Shown piece by piece: positions 1-6,637 of a stretch of DNA of 26,041 nucleotides (within the stretch, counting starts at the first letter, position 1; the number at the start of each line of letters is the position of its first letter). The translations under genes were made by a program, and so were the position numbers. The notes under the pieces are model-generated. The model was not told the origin of the DNA, did not search any database, and saw only the letters and a list, made by a program, of their open reading frames with translations. The stretch lies in contig DDEH01000110.1 in assembly GCA_002336085.1 (NCBI GenBank), positions 1-26,041 of the forward strand, written 5' to 3'. The stretch is from Flavobacteriales bacterium UBA1959 (GTDB taxonomy: Bacteria > Bacteroidota > Bacteroidia > Flavobacteriales_D > Sanyastnellaceae).

Positions 1-1
1 A

Positions 2-202
2 TTCTATGGTCAGGAATCTGTTCAGAATCCTTGGTTGGCCAATACGTTAGAATGGACAACGCCTGTAAAGCACGTGCACGGTAACTGGGACGGCCCTTTG
101 CCTGAAGTGCACCGATGGGCGTATGATTATTCAAATCCAGTGCACGAGGCAGACTTTGTTCCGCAGACGACGCCAGCACTATCAGGCGAGGTACTACACT
201 AG
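2..202 (+). CDS. ctaD: Cytochrome c oxidase subunit I, C-terminal end (partial)
   Basis: Only the last 66 codons are in the window; the frame is open from base 2 and stops with TAG at 200-202. The visible tail contains NPWLANTLEWTTP, HVHGNW, PEVHRW and DFVPQTTP, which is the C-terminal segment typical of the heme-copper oxidase subunit I of Bacteroidota. The enzyme is an inner-membrane terminal oxidase that reduces O2 and pumps protons; its metal ligands lie upstream, outside the window. A strong hairpin terminator follows 21 bases after the stop, so this is probably the last gene of the cox operon. Placement of ruvB and queG directly downstream agrees with gene order I recall from other Bacteroidota (recollection, not searched). 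Confidence 0.85.
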   Translation, partial: FYGQESVQNPWLANTLEWTTPVKHVHGNWDGPLPEVHRWAYDYSNPVHEADFVPQTTPALSGEVLH

Positions 203-222
203 ATAATTGAAACGATTTTTTG

Positions 223-260
223 AAAAAGACTCCAAAGCGAAATGCTTTGGGGTCTTTTTT
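223..260 (+). terminator. Rho-independent terminator of the cox operon
   Basis: A 15-base inverted repeat (224-238 with 244-258) has one G-T wobble and a 5-base loop GAAAT, and its 3' arm ends in TCTTTTTT (253-260). Stem and U-tract form a classic intrinsic terminator. It lies between the oxidase stop (202) and the preferred ruvB start (286). Its position argues against starting ruvB upstream at 220, because translation would then run through the hairpin. Confidence 0.9.
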
Positions 261-285
261 GTTTGTACAGACTAACTTGCACACA

Positions 286-1311
286 ATGGAAGACTTTGAT
301 TTGAGAAATGAGGCCGAGCAGCCGACGGATGGCGATCTGGATCGTGTGCTGCGTCCAGCGCGTTTTGAAGATTTTACGGGTCAACGCGCGGCTATGGAGA
401 ATTTGGAGATTTTCGTTCAAGCGGCTACGAAGCGCGGGGAAGCCATGGATCACACATTGCTTCATGGTCCTCCTGGATTGGGCAAGACCACGCTTGCGAA
501 CATTATAGCCAATGAACTGGGGGTAGCCGTTAGGACCACATCCGGTCCTGTATTGGATAAGCCGGGGGACTTGGCGGGTTTGTTGACAAACCTAGAAACG
601 AATGATGTTCTATTTATTGATGAAATCCATCGTCTCTCGCCTGTAGTTGAGGAGTACTTGTACAGTGCAATGGAAGATTATCGGATTGACTTGGTCATCG
701 ATACAGGCCCCAATGCGAGAACTGTGCAGATTGATTTGAATCCATTTACATTGATTGGCGCTACAACACGTTCGGGCTTGCTTACCGCGCCATTGCGTGC
801 CAGGTTCGGAATCAACCTGCGCTTGCAGTATTACGACGCAAAGGTGCTCACAGATATTGTGGAGCGCAGCGCGGGAATTCTTCAAATTCCGATTGAACAG
901 TCGGCAGCCTACGAAATTGCATCCCGCAGCCGCGGCACACCTAGGATATCCAATGCCTTGCTTCGAAGGGTGAGGGATTTTGCAGAGATCAAGGGAACGG
1001 GCAGCATTGATCAGGCGATAACAGAATTTGCTTTGAATGCCCTGCACGTGGATAAAAAGGGTTTGGATGAAATGGACAATAGAATCCTTAGTGCGCTCAT
1101 CGACAAGTTTGGAGGCGGCCCAGTTGGGGCTTCTACCATAGCTACAGCCATAGGGGAGAATCCAGGCACATTGGAAGAGGTATATGAGCCATATTTGATC
1201 CAGGAAGGATTTTTGATTCGCACGCCCCGCGGACGGCAGGCTACGCCTGCCGCTTATGTGCATTTGGGAAAGAAACCAGAGGGCCGCTCCGGCAAGTTGT
1301 TTACTGAGTAA
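286..1311 (+). CDS. ruvB: Holliday junction branch migration helicase RuvB
   Basis: RuvB is the hexameric AAA+ motor that, with RuvA, drives branch migration of Holliday junctions in recombinational repair. In a 341-residue protein, the usual length, I see Walker A GPPGLGKTTL (61-70), Walker B DEIH (112-115), the sensor-1 stretch GATTRSG (158-164) and an arginine finger in RARFG (171-175). The C-terminal winged-helix region contains GGGPVG and RTPRGR. The frame is open from an ATG at 220, but that start falls in the cox terminator and adds 22 unrelated residues. The ATG at 286 gives MEDFDLRNE, a normal RuvB N-terminus. The queG start codon follows the stop directly with no gap, so the two genes are probably cotranscribed. 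Confidence 0.97.
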   Translation: MEDFDLRNEAEQPTDGDLDRVLRPARFEDFTGQRAAMENLEIFVQAATKRGEAMDHTLLHGPPGLGKTTLANIIANELGVAVRTTSGPVLDKPGDLAGLLTNLETNDVLFIDEIHRLSPVVEEYLYSAMEDYRIDLVIDTGPNARTVQIDLNPFTLIGATTRSGLLTAPLRARFGINLRLQYYDAKVLTDIVERSAGILQIPIEQSAAYEIASRSRGTPRISNALLRRVRDFAEIKGTGSIDQAITEFALNALHVDKKGLDEMDNRILSALIDKFGGGPVGASTIATAIGENPGTLEEVYEPYLIQEGFLIRTPRGRQATPAAYVHLGKKPEGRSGKLFTE

Positions 1312-2259
1312 ATGGCGCATCCAAGCAACCTGCAGATGGAGCGAAAGCAATGGCTTGAGCAGGAGGCAAAAGCCTTGGGCTTTGAGGCAGTGGGAATCAG
1401 CAAAGCACGTTTCTTGGAAGAGGAGGCGGGTCGGCTTGAAGAGTGGCTAAAGCGGGGTTATCAGGGAGAAATGAGCTACCTCGAGAGGAATTTTGACTTG
1501 CGCTTAGACCCGCGAAAAATGGTGCCTGGAGCAAAAACGGTGGTCTCGCTTTTGTTCAATTATCACAACCCTATACAACCGGAAGACCCAGGTGCTCCGC
1601 GCATAGCTAGTTATGCTTACGGAGAAGATTATCACCATGTCTTGAAGTGGAAGTTGAAGGAGTTGATGAAGGGCATGCAGAGAGAATGGGGGCAGATAGA
1701 GGGCCGGGTTTTTGTCGATTCGGCTCCTGTTCATGAGCGCGCTTGGGCAGCGAATAGCGGTTTGGGTTGGGTAGGAAAAAACAGCTTACTCTTGAATCAA
1801 GGCATGGGCAGTTATTTCTTTATTGCTGAAATCATCATGGATGTTGAGCTTGAGCCTGATGCACCAACAGCGGATCATTGCGGTACCTGCACCCGATGCA
1901 TTGATGCCTGTCCAACCGGTGCAATCATTCACTCTCAAGTTGTGGATGGATCAAAGTGCATCAGCTACTATACCATTGAATTGCGAGGTGCCATTCCTGA
2001 GCCGGCGGCGCAGAAATTGTCCCCGTGGGTTTTTGGCTGTGACATCTGCCAGGAGGTGTGTCCATGGAATCGCCACGCGACTCCGCACAAAGAGCCTTTG
2101 TTTGAACCTCATTCTGACTTATTGGGCATGCGGGTATCTGACTGGCAGGATATGACAGAAGAGGTTTTCAAAACGGTTTTCAAAAAGAGCGCCGTCAAAC
2201 GTTCAGGTTACGAAGGGATTATGCGCAACGCGCAAGCGGCCTTCCCAAAGTCAAAGTAA
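1312..2259 (+). CDS. queG: Epoxyqueuosine reductase QueG
   Basis: QueG is a cytoplasmic, cobalamin-dependent iron-sulfur enzyme that reduces epoxyqueuosine to queuosine at G34 of GUN-anticodon tRNAs, the last step of queuosine synthesis. The 315-residue protein has the QueG core VDSAPVHERAWA (about 135-146, Asp136 matching the catalytic Asp of the family) and GLGWVGKNS. Two 4Fe-4S cysteine sets follow: Cys190, 193, 196, 200 in CGTCTRCIDACPTG, and Cys243, 246, 250 in CDICQEVCPWN, with Cys216 as a likely further ligand. Its ATG directly follows the TAA of ruvB. A GC-rich hairpin just after the stop separates it from a convergent small gene. Confidence 0.96.
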   Translation: MAHPSNLQMERKQWLEQEAKALGFEAVGISKARFLEEEAGRLEEWLKRGYQGEMSYLERNFDLRLDPRKMVPGAKTVVSLLFNYHNPIQPEDPGAPRIASYAYGEDYHHVLKWKLKELMKGMQREWGQIEGRVFVDSAPVHERAWAANSGLGWVGKNSLLLNQGMGSYFFIAEIIMDVELEPDAPTADHCGTCTRCIDACPTGAIIHSQVVDGSKCISYYTIELRGAIPEPAAQKLSPWVFGCDICQEVCPWNRHATPHKEPLFEPHSDLLGMRVSDWQDMTEEVFKTVFKKSAVKRSGYEGIMRNAQAAFPKSK

Positions 2260-2263
2260 GGCG

Positions 2264-2290
2264 CTTTCGCGGGTTAAAGTGCCGCGAAGG
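2264..2290. terminator. Hairpin between convergent queG and the small minus-strand gene
   Basis: CTTTCGCGG (2264-2272) can pair with CCGCGAAGG (2282-2290), including one wobble pair, around a 9-base loop. The loop contains the stop codon of the minus-strand gene. There is no T-run on either side, so this is a possible bidirectional terminator or 3' end-stabilising hairpin rather than a clear intrinsic terminator. Confidence 0.4.
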
Positions 2291-2459
2291 AAACTTCGAT
2301 GATGTCCGTGTAGGCAGGAGCGAACTGTGTCCGGCACCATGCCTTTAGTTTTTGGGTATCTGCCGGCTTCAAACTTCGAATAGACTTCCCAAGTTCTCGA
2401 GCGAATGACTCGCGATTGTAGGCCACTTTTAGAAGTACTTTTTTGCAGAATTCTAACAT
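2274..2459 (-). CDS. Small conserved hypothetical protein (61 aa)
   Basis: This 61-residue protein begins MLEFCKKVLLKVAYNRESF and ends DIIEVSFAAL. The pattern is: MLEFC, a hydrophobic helix, a basic stretch with ELGKSIRSLKPAD, then LKAWCRTQF and a final acidic/hydrophobic helix. It resembles a short conserved protein I recall from many Bacteroidota genomes, with the shape MLxFCKxxLxKVxFD...LKxWC...YxDII; its function is unknown to me. There is no signal peptide or membrane segment, so it is probably cytoplasmic and helical. The frame stays open upstream to 2696, but that extension overlaps trhO and its promoter and has no coding character, so the ATG at 2459 is chosen. Two conserved cysteines (residues 5 and about 46) stand out. 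Confidence 0.7.
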   Translation of the reverse strand: MLEFCKKVLLKVAYNRESFARELGKSIRSLKPADTQKLKAWCRTQFAPAYTDIIEVSFAAL

Positions 2460-2530
2460 GCTCGTTTTATTTTCGAACGGTTCATTAAATGAACTCGATG
2501 GTTCCGCATTTATTGCCTGCAACGCTGTGT

Positions 2531-2562
2531 TTTTATCCTCGAAGATCGATGCTGTATCTTTG
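2531..2562 (+). promoter_or_regulatory. Bacteroidota-type promoter of trhO
   Basis: TATCTTTG at 2555-2562 is a perfect match to the Bacteroidota -7 box TAnnTTTG. A T-rich stretch at 2530-2534 sits at about the right distance for a weak -33 element (consensus TTG/TTTG). Transcription would begin near 2568, some 50 bases before the ATG at 2620. The region also lies upstream of the divergent small gene that starts at 2459. Confidence 0.6.
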
Positions 2563-2619
2563 CAACTGTAACCAACGAATGACCCTCCGCGCTGGAGAGG
2601 CACTGTGACTTGTAATCGC

Positions 2620-3732
2620 ATGAAGCAACAACTGCGCAATCTGGTTGATCGAAAGGTGTTATTGGAACGCATGAAAGCAGGAGAGGATGATCGCATGACG
2701 GTATCCTTTTATCAATATGCGCGTATTCCTAATCCCACCTTCTTTCGCGATTATTTGTTCATCCATTGGGATGAGCTTGGCATCATGGGTCGCACCTATG
2801 TGGCACATGAAGGTATCAATGCGCAAATTTCGGTTCCGAGCATTGCGTTAGCCGCGTTTAAAGAACATCTGTATAGCATCTCTTTCCTGGAGGGTGTACG
2901 CTTGAATGCAGCAGTGGACGATGGGAAGTCATTTTTCAAATTGATGGTCAAGGTTCGGGAAAAGATTGTAGCGGACGGATTGAATGACACCACTTTTGAT
3001 GTTAGGAACACTGGTGTTCATTTGGATGCCGAAGGATTCAATGCTCTAACTGCCAAGGAGGATACGATTCTCATTGACATGCGCAATCACTACGAAAGTG
3101 AGGTGGGCCATTTCAAGGATGCCATTACGCCAGATGTGGACACGTTTCGAGAGGAGATTGAATTGGTCGAAGGCATGTTGCAGGGCAAAGAGGAAAAAGA
3201 CATCGTCATGTATTGTACAGGTGGAATTCGCTGTGAAAAGGCTTCAGCTTGGCTCAAGCACAAAGGCTTTCCCAATGTCCATCAATTGGAAGGAGGTATC
3301 ATTGAATACACCCGGCAGGTGCGAGAAAAGGGGTTAGAGAATCGCTTTATCGGTAAGAATTTTGTCTTCGATGAACGCCGCGCGGAACGCATTTCAGAAG
3401 ATGTGATTGCCGATTGTCACCAATGTGGAGAACCGTGCGACGATCATACCAATTGCGAGAATGTCGCCTGCAACTTACTTTTCATTCAATGCATTACATG
3501 TGCCAAGGAATACAAAGGCACGTGCAGCTCAAAGTGCCATAGCATTGTTCAGCTTCCTGAAGAAGAGCAAAAGATGCTGCGACGTGGGGTCAAGGATAGC
3601 GCTAAGATTTTCAATAAAGCGCGGTTGCGGGATGCCCTCAAACGCGAGCACTCTCGGGGCGACGGATCAGGTTCGATAGGCGCGCGTTCGTCGGGCAAAG
3701 TTGGAGATGCTGAAAAGCCGCCTGAGCATTAG
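2620..3732 (+). CDS. trhO: tRNA uridine(34) hydroxylase TrhO (rhodanese family, YceA-type)
   Basis: TrhO carries out O2-dependent hydroxylation of U34 in tRNA to 5-hydroxyuridine, the precursor of the cmo5U/mo5U wobble modifications. The protein follows E. coli YceA closely: an N-terminal acylphosphatase-like domain (SFYQYARI, GRTYVAHEGINAQISVP), a linker with VREKIVADG, then a rhodanese domain with DMRNHYESEVGHF and active-site loop CTGGIRC (catalytic Cys199 from this start). After it come GGIIEYTRQ, FIGKNFVFDER and a cysteine-rich C-terminal segment (CHQCG, CENVACNLLFIQC, CAKEYKGTCS). The frame also has a GTG at 2605; the ATG at 2620 is preferred. The last 25 or so residues form a Gly/Ser/Arg-rich tail that seems lineage-specific. 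Its stop overlaps the stop of the convergent DUF3299-like gene by a few bases. Confidence 0.95.
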   Translation: MKQQLRNLVDRKVLLERMKAGEDDRMTVSFYQYARIPNPTFFRDYLFIHWDELGIMGRTYVAHEGINAQISVPSIALAAFKEHLYSISFLEGVRLNAAVDDGKSFFKLMVKVREKIVADGLNDTTFDVRNTGVHLDAEGFNALTAKEDTILIDMRNHYESEVGHFKDAITPDVDTFREEIELVEGMLQGKEEKDIVMYCTGGIRCEKASAWLKHKGFPNVHQLEGGIIEYTRQVREKGLENRFIGKNFVFDERRAERISEDVIADCHQCGEPCDDHTNCENVACNLLFIQCITCAKEYKGTCSSKCHSIVQLPEEEQKMLRRGVKDSAKIFNKARLRDALKREHSRGDGSGSIGARSSGKVGDAEKPPEH

Positions 3733-4331
3733 AGCTCGTATTCTACGGCACCATCCAAGATGTAATTCATCTGGTACACGTCATCAGCGTTCAGGTGAAA
3801 ATTCCCCTTGAACGTGAGGCGCTCATCTGTTTGGTACACTCGCGAGGATTTTCCAGGAAATCGTAAGTCGACGACAGACTCGGGCCCAGCTCCTCCGCAA
3901 AAGAAGCAATTGGCAAAGGGATATCGACTAAGCACATAAAAATCTTCGTCCAGGTCAACAGGAATCATGTAGCCTGTGATGTAGACATCTTTGTCCTCCA
4001 ATCCAGTGACCGCTGGCCCAAAAGTGGGTTTCCAATAATAGGCGTCCAATTCCTCAACATAGACGTCTTTGAACTCAACATCTTCCAAGGTGCGCCAGGT
4101 CAACTCTTCAGATTCCGATGAAACGGCATTATCAAGGTCAGCAGCCTTTGCAACGGTGATCAAAACTTCGGCATGTCCAATTGATGCTGATTTGACTTGA
4201 TTGGTTAGCTGTTTGGCGCCGTCGCTCGGGTGGCAATAAGAACTCAAATCCATCATGCTAATCGTGGCCAAGCCGAGCAATCCAATCAACGAAGTCGTCT
4301 TCAAGTGCAGAGGTCTTTTCGGAGTGTTCAT
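3729..4331 (-). CDS. DUF3299-like envelope protein with CxxC motif
   Basis: The 200-residue protein has a hydrophobic N-terminal segment (about residues 12-28), probably a signal peptide or membrane anchor; no proper lipobox is seen although a Cys is at 33. The conserved part runs from about 78 to 200: LTWRTLEDV, VYITGYMIPVD (117-126), then RYPFANCFFCGGAGPESVV (136-154) with Cys142 and Cys145. The GYxxP...C pattern resembles DUF3299 proteins and Bacteroidota relatives with an identical CFFCGxAGP core. The CxxC could bind a metal or be redox active; the role is unknown. It is the last gene of an operon: its ATG overlaps the permease stop by 4 nt. It converges with trhO and the two stop codons overlap at 3729-3732. 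Confidence 0.75.
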   Translation of the reverse strand: MNTPKRPLHLKTTSLIGLLGLATISMMDLSSYCHPSDGAKQLTNQVKSASIGHAEVLITVAKAADLDNAVSSESEELTWRTLEDVEFKDVYVEELDAYYWKPTFGPAVTGLEDKDVYITGYMIPVDLDEDFYVLSRYPFANCFFCGGAGPESVVDLRFPGKSSRVYQTDERLTFKGNFHLNADDVYQMNYILDGAVEYEL

Positions 4332-5509
4332 TTTTCAGAAAGAGTGCGTGAGATATCGATTTTCAATGCAGATATACCGGGGATAGCCGAAGCCGCCAAT
4401 CCGACAAAGATAGCCATTCCAAAAAGGCCCCATTCCCCTGGCAATATTCCAATACTATTCCAGTCGTACTGAAATTTATTTTCAATGAGTTGTGCCAGGA
4501 TAATGAGTCCAACCCTGCTCAAACCCAATCCGAGCGCCGCGCCCCCTATACTTAGCAGTCCTCCCTCTAAAAGGAGGAGTAACATGGTTCCCGAAGGCGA
4601 ACTGCCCATGGTGCGCAGCAATGCAAGCTCGTATTTTCTTGCGAGGAGGTTGTCATACACGGAGATGAAGATACTCGCGAAGCTGATGAGCATAATGATG
4701 AGGGCGATGGCCCGCAGCGTATTCATTCCAATTCCAAAGTTTTGAGTCAGCCGATTGATTTCAATTGCGGGCAATGCCACTTGCATATTGGTGTCTCGTA
4801 TTGCATTAGGGATGGTCAACACGGCCAAAGGATTCCGTTTTTTCAATAGCACTGCAGTGATTTCGCGCTCACTTTCATCGATGGTTTCATTAGGGTTAGC
4901 ATGTACGGCCCAAATGGTTTCAATCGAGCAATGCAGCAATTGGTCTACAACAGCACGACTCTCTTCCAAAATTCCCACGACCGTGAATGTTTTGTCTTTG
5001 TGCACATCGGTTTCGTCTTGGAGTCCGTGTGCACTAAAAAAAGTGTCGCCAATTTGCAGCCCAGTCGTTGCAGCGACTCGATGCCCAACCACCACTTCGA
5101 AAGGGGTTTCAATTGCACGTCCAGACTGCAGCGTCGCACCGTAATGTTCGATGTAAGAAGCGTTGCTTCCAACGATTCGAAAGCCTCTGTAATTGTCTCC
5201 ATAGGCCAAGGGAATGCCTTCTTCGATGTACGGATGCCGCATGACCTTCTGTGCATCGGCCAACCGAATGTTTCCGGTTGGCGCATCCACATGATAGACA
5301 TTGGCGAGGATCAGTTGAAGCGGACTGCCTTTTGCACCGAGCACCAAATCGATGTCTTTGATGTTTCGGTCAAACGTATCGCTCAATTGTTTTTCACTGA
5401 GCATAAGCAAACTCACTAAGCCTACTCCAAACGCCAAGAGTATAAGACTAAGTGAGGTTTGAAGCTTTTTCAACCCTAGGTTTCGCCAAGCCATGTAGAG
5501 CCAACTCAT
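4328..5509 (-). CDS. ABC transporter permease, FtsX/MacB/LolE-like
   Basis: The 393-residue inner-membrane protein has the architecture of MacB/LolCE-type permeases: one N-terminal membrane helix (about 18-38, LSLILLAFGVGLVSLLML), a long periplasmic domain (about 40-265), and three C-terminal helices of the FtsX fold beginning near LRAIALIIMLISFASIFISVY. The sequence ARKYELALLRTMGSSP between helices is the usual FtsX coupling motif. Such permeases do not form a classical transport channel but use ATP hydrolysis to move periplasmic substrates or lipoproteins. It overlaps by 4 nt with the ATPase gene upstream and with the DUF3299-like gene downstream, so all three should be made together. Confidence 0.9.
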   Translation of the reverse strand: MSWLYMAWRNLGLKKLQTSLSLILLAFGVGLVSLLMLSEKQLSDTFDRNIKDIDLVLGAKGSPLQLILANVYHVDAPTGNIRLADAQKVMRHPYIEEGIPLAYGDNYRGFRIVGSNASYIEHYGATLQSGRAIETPFEVVVGHRVAATTGLQIGDTFFSAHGLQDETDVHKDKTFTVVGILEESRAVVDQLLHCSIETIWAVHANPNETIDESEREITAVLLKKRNPLAVLTIPNAIRDTNMQVALPAIEINRLTQNFGIGMNTLRAIALIIMLISFASIFISVYDNLLARKYELALLRTMGSSPSGTMLLLLLEGGLLSIGGAALGLGLSRVGLIILAQLIENKFQYDWNSIGILPGEWGLFGMAIFVGLAASAIPGISALKIDISRTLSEK

Positions 5510-6159
5510 GACGTGACATGTGATGAAGGTGTTAATTCCACCTTGTTTTTGTAACGTGATTTCAGTCGTTGGTCATGCGTAACGACAATGAGTGCTGCGC
5601 CGGCTTCGGCGCATTGTTCTTCCAATAAGTGAATCACTGCCGCAGTAGAGGTGTCGTCCAACGCGCTGGTGGGTTCATCGGCCAAAACAATGCTGGGCTT
5701 ATGAATAAGTGCACGTGCAATGCTGGCACGTTGTTGTTCTCCGATGCTTAGATCACGTGGTTTTTCATGGGCCTTGTGGTCAATCCCTAATGCATTCAGA
5801 AGTTTCTGTGCCTCCTGTTTGGGAAAGGACTGACCGAGCAGGAAATGTGGAATAGCAAGGTTTTCCATAACGCTCAGACTCTGGATGAAATGACTTTGCT
5901 GAAAAATGACACCAAAATGCTCTCCTCGAAAGCGGTCCAATGCACGGTCAGATAATCTTCCGAGGTCTTGTCCATTCACTGCGACTTGGCCTTCGCTTGG
6001 TTGCAATAGTCCGCACATGACATGGAGCAGGGTTGTTTTTCCGCACCCTGAATCACCCAACAAGAGCAATTGCCCCGTGTTTGCGCACTCCAAATTGGGG
6101 AACGACAACACGGGTGATTCTGTGCGATACTGAAATTTAATGTCTGTGCAAGCAATCAT
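5506..6159 (-). CDS. ABC transporter ATP-binding protein, LolD/MacB-like
   Basis: This 217-residue ATPase powers the permease encoded next to it. Visible motifs are Walker A GDSGCGKTT (35-43), the Q-loop FQQ (86-88), signature LSIGE (137-141), Walker B VLADEPTSALD (158-168) and the H-loop VTHD with His195. The signature differs slightly from the usual LSGGE. It heads the operon; its stop and the permease start share 4 nt (ATGA). A TAAATTCG sequence at 6167-6174 on the minus strand, one base off the TAnnTTTG box, lies only 7 nt before the ATG and would give an almost leaderless transcript. Substrate is not predictable from the ATPase; LolD, MacB and lipoprotein-transport types all look alike. 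Confidence 0.93.
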   Translation of the reverse strand: MIACTDIKFQYRTESPVLSFPNLECANTGQLLLLGDSGCGKTTLLHVMCGLLQPSEGQVAVNGQDLGRLSDRALDRFRGEHFGVIFQQSHFIQSLSVMENLAIPHFLLGQSFPKQEAQKLLNALGIDHKAHEKPRDLSIGEQQRASIARALIHKPSIVLADEPTSALDDTSTAAVIHLLEEQCAEAGAALIVVTHDQRLKSRYKNKVELTPSSHVTS

Positions 6160-6205
6160 GGAATTCCGAATTTACGAATGGAGTGGACACCACTGCCCTT
6201 TGCGT

Positions 6206-6213
6206 TACTTTTG
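6206..6213 (+). promoter_or_regulatory. Possible -7 box for the DUF4258-like gene
   Basis: TACTTTTG matches TAnnTTTG exactly and sits 4 nt before the GTG at 6218. If it is used, the transcript would start at or next to the GTG. No TTG is found about 19 nt upstream, so the match could be chance. Confidence 0.3.
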
Positions 6214-6217
6214 GAAC

Positions 6218-6625
6218 GTGAATTTTCGTCAACGATTTTTACGCTTCGGCATTGGCGTTACCATAGGTCTGATGCTCAGCGTCTTCTTTTTTCAAGGCCG
6301 CGGGTGCGATGATTGGCTCCCGGAAAAACGGATCAAGTCCCGGATGCAAATGGATGGTGTACGACCATCCGACGCCATGGCATGCTGGATGCAATGCGAT
6401 GGCGGACCCGCACAAGTAACCATGTCTGAGGTGATGCAATGGCTTTTGGAGGCGGAGGTGAACTGGACTGCCAGTTCGCCACGAGAAGAACCTCCTTGCT
6501 ACATTTTGGATACAGCACCGGATTGTCCACTCCGACAATTGGAGGTGTGCTTCAGTCTTGACAGCGGTACCGTTTATCTCACGCCTGATTCAGGCCCTGC
6601 TTCAGAAGCCTGCGATTGCCTTTGA
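6218..6625 (+). CDS. Small membrane-anchored protein, DUF4258-like
   Basis: The product (135 aa from the GTG at 6218) starts with a short basic segment NFRQRFLRFG, then a single membrane helix GIGVTIGLMLSVFFF, a CDDWLPEKRIKSR segment, and a cysteine-containing C-terminal domain that ends near EACDCL. The order (membrane helix, Cys/Trp/Pro near the membrane, basic RIK, then a small alpha-beta domain with LEVCFSLDSGTVYL) resembles DUF4258-type proteins common in Flavobacteriia; function unknown. ATG codons at 6140 and 6158 are in frame, but they overlap the start of the divergent ABC operon and add residues without family character. I prefer the GTG, which gives the expected short N-terminus; 6158 is the main alternative. 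Seven cysteines are present after the helix. Confidence 0.65.
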   Translation: MNFRQRFLRFGIGVTIGLMLSVFFFQGRGCDDWLPEKRIKSRMQMDGVRPSDAMACWMQCDGGPAQVTMSEVMQWLLEAEVNWTASSPREEPPCYILDTAPDCPLRQLEVCFSLDSGTVYLTPDSGPASEACDCL

Positions 6626-6637
6626 ATCACTGAATTT

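Noticed and set aside
220..285. Longer N-terminus of RuvB from an ATG at 220
   Set aside because: It lies in the cox terminator hairpin and encodes residues not found in RuvB; the ATG at 286 gives the normal 341-residue protein.
610..1350. 246-codon open frame on the minus strand
   Set aside because: It is fully antisense to ruvB and the start of queG, with no recognisable domain; the plus-strand genes are certain.
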